A DNA stretch of 64,000 bases from Gammaproteobacteria bacterium (GTDB lineage Bacteria; Pseudomonadota; Gammaproteobacteria; RBG-16-57-12), in the NCBI GenBank assembly GCA_021647245.1, contig JAKIVC010000004.1, positions 1 through 64,000 on the forward strand, read 5' to 3'. The notes beneath the pieces are model-generated. The model ran no database searches and was not told the origin of the DNA. It worked only from the letters and a program-made list of their open reading frames with translations. This document shows positions 57,543 through 64,000 of the stretch, one piece after another. The position numbers and the translations under genes were made by a program. Within the stretch, counting starts at the first letter, position 1. Every line of letters starts with the position of its first letter.

Positions 57543-58013
57543 TTAAATCTTTGCAGCCAGCTCGTTTAGCATGTCGCTGTGGGTATTTGCATTGATTTCC
57601 TTTTTCAGGATTTTCTCTGCACCCGCAACCGCTACAGAAGCTAGTTGACTACGCAGTTGCTCTTTTGCCTGAGCAACCTCGCGCTCGATTTCAGCCTGGG
57701 CAGCGTTAACAATACGCTCGCCTTCAGCTCGTGCGTTCTCTTTAGACTCTTCTACAATCTCAGAAGAACGTTTTTGTGCTTGTGCGATGATTTCCGCTGA
57801 CTGCTTCTTGGCATCATGCAGCACCTCTTTGGCGCGCTTTTCAGCCAGTTCCTGCTCGTGCTTTCCTTTCTCAGCTGCTGCAAGTCCGTCAGCAATACGC
57901 TTTTGACGATCTTCCATCATTTCTGAAAGAGGGCCCCACAGGACCTTGTTTATGAACCAGATCAGCAGGATGAATGCAATCATCTGCGGGATCAATGTTG
58001 CTGTAATATTCAC
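57543..58013 (-). CDS. atpF: ATP synthase Fo subunit b
   Basis: 156 aa, the E. coli length. One N-terminal membrane helix ([29 protein letters not shown]) is followed by a long charged coiled coil forming the peripheral stalk, ending LNELAAKI. Only one b-type gene is present, so the stalk is a homodimer. Confidence 0.96.
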   Translation of the reverse strand: MNITATLIPQMIAFILLIWFINKVLWGPLSEMMEDRQKRIADGLAAAEKGKHEQELAEKRAKEVLHDAKKQSAEIIAQAQKRSSEIVEESKENARAEGERIVNAAQAEIEREVAQAKEQLRSQLASVAVAGAEKILKKEINANTHSDMLNELAAKI

Positions 58014-58066
58014 GTTTCTTTCTCCTCGGTTTGCTTACCCCTGGGAGCGAGCAATCTGCCCTAAAT

Positions 58067-58354
58067 TTAGATAGCAGCGATAGCTGCAGACAGAGCACCT
58101 ACGAAAGGATTGGCGAATAGGAACCACATTGCAAATGCTAAGATGATGAAAGGGAATGACTCCATCAAACCTGCAAAGATGAACATGTTGGTCATCAGAG
58201 CCGGACGCATTTCTGGTTGACGTGCAATACCTTCCAGTGTCTTCGCACAGATCAGGCCCCATCCGATAGCAGAACCCATACCTGCTGCCGCCAAAATCAC
58301 ACCAACGCCTACTGCAGTATATGCATAGATCATCGCAATCATATCAGGTGTCAT
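58067..58354 (-). CDS. atpE: ATP synthase Fo subunit c
   Basis: 95 aa, slightly longer than E. coli AtpE (79 aa). Two helices flank the polar loop ARQPE. The ion-binding carboxylate is Glu65 in AGLMESFPF instead of the Asp of E. coli. Position 32 is Trp and the Thr-x-x-Tyr features of Na+-binding rings are missing, so proton use is most likely. The first helix has the glycine-rich AAAGMGSAIGWG. Confidence 0.95.
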   Translation of the reverse strand: MTPDMIAMIYAYTAVGVGVILAAAGMGSAIGWGLICAKTLEGIARQPEMRPALMTNMFIFAGLMESFPFIILAFAMWFLFANPFVGALSAAIAAI

Positions 58355-58434
58355 TGTTACATCTCCTTCGAGGATAGTTAATTTATAAATTTAAAAAGTA
58401 AAACCAAAAACCAAAATTGCCACAATCTGAAATC

Positions 58435-59265
<831 letters not shown>

Positions 59266-59275
59266 TCACTTGGCC

Positions 59276-59650
59276 TTAGCCACGCACATTTGTCAGATTA
59301 CTGAGTTGCGCCAAGAAAAATCCCACGAACATCGCGAGGGGGTCAAGACCTGCAACCCCTAATCCCAGTGCAAACAGAACCAATATTAAAATAAACCTTT
59401 GTGCCGCCCCAAGGTAGAGTATCAACATACTTCTCTTCTGGTCATGCTGTGCGGCTTCTGCCGCTCGCTTGACACCGTACCTCAGTACCAGCAGCAGCGT
59501 AATGCTGACGGCGACTCCCGCAAGTGCTGAAATACCGTGCCAGCCACCTGCGTAGAGCATAAATCCTATTGACGAAACCACACCCACGATAAGCTGGGCT
59601 TGCAGCGCCTTTCGCGCCTTGGCTTCTACTGCTTGAACGGCCGGATTCAA
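59276..59650 (-). CDS. atpI: ATP synthase assembly protein AtpI
   Basis: 124 aa with four predicted helices (QLIVGVVSSIGFMLYAG; ISALAGVAVSITLLLVLRYG; AAQRFILILVLFALGLGVAGL; FVGFFLAQLSNL), matching AtpI, which helps c-ring assembly. The best start is TTG at 59650, overlapping the stop of the preceding small gene. A longer open frame extends upstream but has no family likeness. It precedes atpB by 28 bp. Confidence 0.8.
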   Translation of the reverse strand: MNPAVQAVEAKARKALQAQLIVGVVSSIGFMLYAGGWHGISALAGVAVSITLLLVLRYGVKRAAEAAQHDQKRSMLILYLGAAQRFILILVLFALGLGVAGLDPLAMFVGFFLAQLSNLTNVRG

Positions 59651-59859
59651 AACATTTCCGGATGCGTTAGCATTTTGTAAACCTTTAACATTCCACCGAC
59701 GAAGCCAAGCAACAGGAACAACATCATAAATATGGGCGTCGTCTCCAGCCACCAGTCGACAATAAAGCCAAGGATTAACCCCGATACCACCATCGATGTC
59801 AGAATTGTACCCACGCCCAGCATCAGTAGATTTATCTTTTTTTCTTTTTCTTTTACCAT
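59647..59859 (-). CDS. AtpZ/AtpI-family small membrane protein (atp gene 1)
   Basis: 70 aa from ATG 59859, with GAGAG about 8 bp upstream; an ATG at 59877 is also possible. Two helices (LLMLGVGTILTSMVVSGLILGFIVDWWL; PIFMMLFLLLGFVGGMLKVYKML) fit the F0F1-ATPase gene 1 family (AtpZ), proposed to help Mg2+/Ca2+ supply or assembly. It is the first gene after the operon promoter and its stop overlaps the atpI start (4 bp). Having both this gene and atpI is less common than atpI alone. Confidence 0.75.
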   Translation of the reverse strand: MVKEKEKKINLLMLGVGTILTSMVVSGLILGFIVDWWLETTPIFMMLFLLLGFVGGMLKVYKMLTHPEMF

Positions 59860-59926
59860 ACTGGGCGCTCTCGGCATGCGCTGTGCGTGCGTTTTTAAGC
59901 ACTATTTTCCTACACACGCGGCGCGC

Positions 59927-59955
59927 AGTATATGACAGTGGGAATAGCAGGTCAA
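59927..59955 (-). promoter_or_regulatory. Putative sigma-70 promoter of the atp operon
   Basis: On the minus strand TTGACC (59950-59955) and TATACT (59927-59932) are separated by exactly 17 bp. Each hexamer matches the consensus at five of six positions. It lies between parB and the first atp gene, 68 bp before ATG 59859. Confidence 0.65.
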
Positions 59956-59990
59956 ATGACATTAAGCCCTTTTTATGAGGTTTTTAATGG

Positions 59991-60842
59991 CTACTTAATG
60001 TGAGCGATAATCCCATCTAATTCATCAAGATTATTATAGTGAATAATAACCTTCCCCTTTCCCTTCGCACCGTGTTGGAACTTTACCTTGGCCCCCAGCC
60101 GCTCTGCCAGCTCGTTTTGCAATCGCTCTACATCCGGGTCAGCTGGCTTCTGTTGCGTGGGGAGGTCGTCTGCGCTCGCATGGCGGCGCACCAGCCGCTC
60201 AGTTTCGCGTACAGAGAGCTCTTTTGCAGCCACTTCGCGTGCCGCGATGCCTTGTTTTTCTCCCTGCAAGCCCAGTAGTGCGCGAGCGTGGCCCATCTCA
60301 AGGTCGCCTCGCTCTAATAATTTCCGCACATCATCATTGAGGGTTAAAAGCCGCAACAGGTTGCTCACAGTGACCCGCGACCGGCCTACGGCATCGGCTG
60401 CTTGCTGGTGTGTCATTTCAAACTCTTCAATCAGACGTTGAAGTGCCCGTGCTTCTTCTATTGGATTGAGGTCTTCCCGCTGAATGTTTTCGATCAGCGC
60501 CATCGCAATGGCTGCTTCATCGGGTATATCGCGTATCAATGCGGGTATGACATTTAATCCGGCAATTTGGGCGGCTCGCCAGCGACGCTCGCCGGCAACA
60601 ATTTCATAGTGGCCCTGCTTTGCAATTGGGCGCACCACAATAGGCTGCACAATCCCCTGTGAGCGAATCGACTCGGCCAAGTCGTCCAGCGAATCGGCAT
60701 GCATATCGACTCTGGGCTGGTATTTTCCTGGCTGAATTAATTCAATAGAGAGTTTTCTCAGCTCACCATCTTTTGTTGCGCTAGACTCAGTGCTGCCGCC
60801 GAGTAGCGCGCCAAGGTTTCGCCCCAGTGCTTTTTTAGCCAT
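59991..60842 (-). CDS. parB: Chromosome partitioning protein ParB
   Basis: 283 aa. It opens with a lysine-rich MAKKALGRNLGALLGG. The ParB/Srx CTPase fold includes YQPR and GERRWRA, and the helix-turn-helix has MTHQQAADAVGRSRVTVSNLLR. The C-terminal dimer region follows (KVIIHYNNLDELDGII). It binds parS near the origin and spreads as a CTP-dependent clamp. It is downstream of parA by 34 bp and upstream of the atp operon. Confidence 0.95.
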   Translation of the reverse strand: MAKKALGRNLGALLGGSTESSATKDGELRKLSIELIQPGKYQPRVDMHADSLDDLAESIRSQGIVQPIVVRPIAKQGHYEIVAGERRWRAAQIAGLNVIPALIRDIPDEAAIAMALIENIQREDLNPIEEARALQRLIEEFEMTHQQAADAVGRSRVTVSNLLRLLTLNDDVRKLLERGDLEMGHARALLGLQGEKQGIAAREVAAKELSVRETERLVRRHASADDLPTQQKPADPDVERLQNELAERLGAKVKFQHGAKGKGKVIIHYNNLDELDGIIAHIK

Positions 60843-60876
60843 TGTCTTCCTCTAACATCCTAAGGTTAATCTGCCA

Positions 60877-61653
60877 CTATGTTGTTGGCTCAGAAGTGCG
60901 ACGTGCCAACTCGCTTGCGAGTGCTAAATAAGCCTGCGCTCCTCGCGAAGTGCGGTCATATTGTAATGCAGGCAACCCGTGACTAGGGGCCTCTGCTAAT
61001 TTTATATTACGAGGAATAGCCGTTCGAAACACCTTATCGGCGAAGTGCTCTCGCAGCTGCTTGACCACTTCACTGGAGAGCCTGTTGCGCGGGTCAAACA
61101 TGGTGCGCAGTAACCCTTCTACCGCTAGATCGGGGTTGACTGACTGCTTTACCTGCTCAATGGTATCTAGCAATGCGGCCAAACCCTCCAGCGCGTAATA
61201 TTCACACTGCATTGGAATAATCACGCTTTTTGCTGCGGTGAGTGCGTTGAGGGTTAGCATGTTCAATGAGGGAGGACAGTCGATCAGTATATAGTCGTAA
61301 CGCTCTGTGACGCGACTGAGTGCCTGCTGTAATCTTGCCTCGCGACTCAACTCATGCAGCAGGTTGACCTCGGCTGCGGTTAAGTCACTGTTAGCTGGCA
61401 AAACATCAAACCCTGACTGCTGGCTGGGCTGAATCGCCTGCTCGATGTCGATTTCATTCATCAACACCTCATTTGCCGTATATTTTAAGTTATATTTATC
61501 AATGCCAGCGCCCATAGAGGCGTTGCCTTGCGGGTCAAGGTCAACCATCAAAACGCGACGTTTGGTTGCGGCCAGAGAGGCGGAGAGATTAACGCACGTG
61601 GTGGTTTTGCCCACGCCACCTTTTTGGTTGGTCACTGCGATAATTTTGGCCAT
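60877..61653 (-). CDS. parA: Chromosome partitioning ATPase ParA (Soj)
   Basis: 258 aa from ATG 61653 (a TTG one codon earlier is in frame). Deviant Walker A is QKGGVGKTTTCVNLSASLA and Walker B is YDYILIDCPPS. No N-terminal DNA-binding extension is present, as expected for the chromosomal type. It moves ParB-parS complexes. It lies 5 bp after rsmG. Confidence 0.95.
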   Translation of the reverse strand: MAKIIAVTNQKGGVGKTTTCVNLSASLAATKRRVLMVDLDPQGNASMGAGIDKYNLKYTANEVLMNEIDIEQAIQPSQQSGFDVLPANSDLTAAEVNLLHELSREARLQQALSRVTERYDYILIDCPPSLNMLTLNALTAAKSVIIPMQCEYYALEGLAALLDTIEQVKQSVNPDLAVEGLLRTMFDPRNRLSSEVVKQLREHFADKVFRTAIPRNIKLAEAPSHGLPALQYDRTSRGAQAYLALASELARRTSEPTT

Positions 61654-61658
61654 CAAAT

Positions 61659-62294
61659 TTACCCGTTCTGATTCTGTGAATCAATTAACACGATATGACG
61701 CTCGGCATCCAGTCCCGGCACCACTAGCTGATGTTGCTTGATGAGGTGGAAATTATCCGCAAGCTGTTGCAGCTCTTCAAGCGGGCTTACGCCTTTCATC
61801 GCGAGAAATATACCATCTTTCGCTTTCAGGTGTGCACACCAGCGCAACATGTCTGCCAGTGAAGCAAAGGCACGGGACAGCACCATATCAAATGGCTGTT
61901 CAGGTTGATACTGCTCTACCCGGCTATGCTGCACCTTAACATTTTTCAGTTTCAACTCAATCACTGCTTGCTTAACAAAGCGTGTTTTTTTGCTATTGCT
62001 GTCAAGCAAAACGAACTGTTTTTCAGGCGACATAATAGCCAGTACGATGCCGGGTAAGCCGCCGCCACACCCCACGTCAACGATGCGATTTCCCTGTAGG
62101 TAGGGCAGTACTGCGAGGCTGTCCAGCAAATGGTGGGTAACCATCTGCCGAGGCTCGGTAATGGCTGTCAGGTTATAGACTCTGTTCCACTTCAGTAGCG
62201 TCGCCTGGTAGTGTAATAGTGCCTCGAGTTGCGCCTCGTTAACGGCTAAGTTGAGCTGTTGACAGCCTGTGGCAAGTTGCTCACGCAGGCTCAT
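61659..62294 (-). CDS. rsmG: 16S rRNA m7G527 methyltransferase RsmG (GidB)
   Basis: 211 aa. The SAM-binding motif is [19 protein letters not shown], and the N-terminal stretch [26 protein letters not shown] is typical. It methylates G527 of 16S rRNA; loss gives low-level streptomycin resistance. Its start overlaps the mnmG stop by 4 bp. Confidence 0.95.
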   Translation of the reverse strand: MSLREQLATGCQQLNLAVNEAQLEALLHYQATLLKWNRVYNLTAITEPRQMVTHHLLDSLAVLPYLQGNRIVDVGCGGGLPGIVLAIMSPEKQFVLLDSNSKKTRFVKQAVIELKLKNVKVQHSRVEQYQPEQPFDMVLSRAFASLADMLRWCAHLKAKDGIFLAMKGVSPLEELQQLADNFHLIKQHQLVVPGLDAERHIVLIDSQNQNG

Positions 62295-64000
62295 TTCTGA
62301 GTTCTCTTTTTTAGAAAGACCAATAGCAACGAAATAGCCGCAGGCGTTACACCTGGAATACGTGAAGCTTGGCCAATGGTTTGGGGTCGATGGGTTATCA
62401 ATTTTTGGGATACTTCTGCGGAGAGTCCTGAGACGCTGTCATAATCGAAGTCAGTAGGGATTTTACTCTCTTCATTGCGACTGGCCCGTGCAATTTCATC
62501 GCGTTGCCGCTCAATGTAGCCTGCATATTTCACCTGCACTTCAACTTGCTCAGCAACGATTGGCTCATCCACTCCCGGCCCGGCAGCATCGAGGCTCATC
62601 AACGCAGTGTAATTAACTTCGGGGCGGCGCAGTAAATCTTCCAGATTATATTCACGACTCAATGTCTGGCCGATGGCTGCTTTAAGCAGTGCCGGATCAA
62701 CTTTTTTTGGTGATAGCCAAGTAACCCGCATGCGCTGGCGCTCTTGCTCTATGGCATTTCGTTTTACCTCAAAGGCGTGCCAGCGATCATCACTTATCAG
62801 GCCTAGCTCTCGCCCTTTTGGTGTTAAGCGCAAGTCAGCATTATCTTCGCGTAACATGAGGCGATACTCTGCCCGCGAGGTAAACATACGATAAGGTTCC
62901 TGGGTGCCTTTAGTGATGAGATCGTCAACCATCACACCGATATAGGCTTCATCTCGGCGCGGGCACCACGGCTCTTTTCCTTGAATCTGTAGCGCCGCAT
63001 TGACGCCAGCGAGTAACCCCTGAGCGGCAGCCTCCTCATAGCCTGTAGTGCCATTAATCTGCCCAGCAAAAAACAGGCCTGGCATCGGCTTGGTCTCCAG
63101 CGTATTTTTGAGGCCCCGCGGATCGAAAAAATCATACTCAATGGCATAGCCAGGCCGCACGATATGCGCTTTCTCAAAGCCTTTCATTGAGCGTACCAGC
63201 GCTATTTGTACATCAAACGGCAGCGAGGTGGAGATACCATTGGGGTAGATTTCGTGCGTGGTTAACCCCTCCGGCTCGACAAAGATCTGATGAGCGTTTT
63301 TATCGGAAAAACGGGTTACTTTATCTTCGATGGAAGGACAATAGCGTGGCCCAACGCCATCAATCACCCCCGTGTACATCGGTGAGCGGTCCATACCACC
63401 ACGAATGATTTCGTGGGTCTGCTCATTGGTGTGGGTGATATAGCAAGGGATCTGTCGCGGGTGTTGCGCTGCATTACCGATAAAAGAGAACGTCGGTAGC
63501 GGGTTATCTCCCGGCTGCGCCTCTAACAGTTCAAAATTGACAGTGCGGCCATCAACTCGTGGTGGGGTGCCTGTTTTCAGGCGATCCACCGTAAAGGGTA
63601 GCTCACGCAGGCGTTGGCAGAGGGCATTGGCAGGTGGATCACCCGCACGGCCACCTTCAAAGCTCTCCAGCCCGATGTGAATGCGTCCACCTAAGAATGT
63701 GCCCACTGTAAGCACGACAGTAGGCGCTGCGAATTTCAAACCCATCTTGGTGACCACCCCAGTCACGCGACCACCCTCAACAATTAAATCATCCACCGAT
63801 TGTTGAAACAGCGTCAAGTTAGCTTGATTTTCAACAGTCTCTCGCACGGCAGCCTTATAAAGCAGGCGATCAGCTTGTGCGCGTGTCGCACGTACCGCCG
63901 GGCCTTTGCTGGCATTAAGGGTACGAAACTGAATGCCCGATACATCCGCTGCATGAGCCATCAGCCCGCCGAGCGCATCCACCTCCTTCACCAAATGCCC
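62291..64000 (-). CDS. mnmG: tRNA uridine modification enzyme MnmG (GidA), 5' end outside window
   Basis: About 569 of some 630 residues are present. Translation is open through the window edge; the first residues visible are [12 protein letters not shown], which align near residue 60 of E. coli MnmG, so the N-terminal FAD motif lies beyond base 64000. Conserved segments include [34 protein letters not shown] and [22 protein letters not shown]. With MnmE it modifies wobble U34 of tRNAs. It is the upstream gene of rsmG, parA and parB. Confidence 0.97.
   Translation of the reverse strand, partial: GHLVKEVDALGGLMAHAADVSGIQFRTLNASKGPAVRATRAQADRLLYKAAVRETVENQANLTLFQQSVDDLIVEGGRVTGVVTKMGLKFAAPTVVLTVGTFLGGRIHIGLESFEGGRAGDPPANALCQRLRELPFTVDRLKTGTPPRVDGRTVNFELLEAQPGDNPLPTFSFIGNAAQHPRQIPCYITHTNEQTHEIIRGGMDRSPMYTGVIDGVGPRYCPSIEDKVTRFSDKNAHQIFVEPEGLTTHEIYPNGISTSLPFDVQIALVRSMKGFEKAHIVRPGYAIEYDFFDPRGLKNTLETKPMPGLFFAGQINGTTGYEEAAAQGLLAGVNAALQIQGKEPWCPRRDEAYIGVMVDDLITKGTQEPYRMFTSRAEYRLMLREDNADLRLTPKGRELGLISDDRWHAFEVKRNAIEQERQRMRVTWLSPKKVDPALLKAAIGQTLSREYNLEDLLRRPEVNYTALMSLDAAGPGVDEPIVAEQVEVQVKYAGYIERQRDEIARASRNEESKIPTDFDYDSVSGLSAEVSQKLITHRPQTIGQASRIPGVTPAAISLLLVFLKKRTQK

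Overview
The window is 64 kb of chromosome from a Gammaproteobacterium. The evidence is the gene content and order: ntrB-ntrC, rhlB/trxA/rho, mreBCD-mrdA-rodA-rlpA-dacA-dat-ybeD-lipB-lipA, and mnmG-rsmG-parA-parB-atp-glmU-glmS. The last block is typically close to the replication origin, so the right edge probably lies near oriC. A GatCAB amidotransferase, a six-gene Mrp antiporter, a triheme c-type cytochrome and a cytochrome c'-like protein suggest a respiring, possibly marine or sulfur-oxidising lineage. That last point is inference; no sulfur-oxidation enzyme is present.

Layout. 1-3300: a run of hairpins, a DUF4124 gene whose start looks damaged, and ntrB-ntrC behind a good NtrC box. 3300-9160: a 162-bp MITE-like palindrome, a DUF2892 membrane protein, then a VolA-like surface lipase, FadL and an acyl-CoA synthetase, together a route for taking up and activating fatty acids from exogenous lipid. 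9220-13020: mtnB, rhlB, trxA and rho. 13100-21490: a triheme cytochrome, a ketohexokinase-like kinase with thiO, an Irr-like Fur regulator, an RRM-like protein, a gamma-carbonic anhydrase, glutathione reductase, oligopeptidase A and a membrane-anchored monoheme cytochrome. 21500-25780: hslO and gatB/gatA/gatC. 25900-36310: the cell-shape, peptidoglycan and lipoate cluster. 36500-41930: two lipoproteins (DUF2846 and an LVIVD beta-propeller), a DUF484-GGDEF diguanylate cyclase and a DUF1631 fragment-like protein. 42050-47810: mrpA(B)CDEFG on the minus strand. 48020-52410: fructokinase, glmS and glmU. 52670-59860: the complete F1Fo ATP synthase operon. 59990-64000: parB, parA, rsmG and the 5'-truncated mnmG.

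Nearly all of this is core genome. I see no CRISPR array, tRNA, rRNA, prophage, intact insertion sequence or defence island. The most unusual signals are small: two families of short palindromic elements, each with two copies; an mreC gene with no standard start codon that could give a full-length protein; a terminator between mreB and mreC; an Irr-like Fur regulator; and the VolA-FadL-acyl-CoA synthetase and LVIVD/GGDEF neighbourhoods. I do not find a convincing wholly new multi-gene system here.
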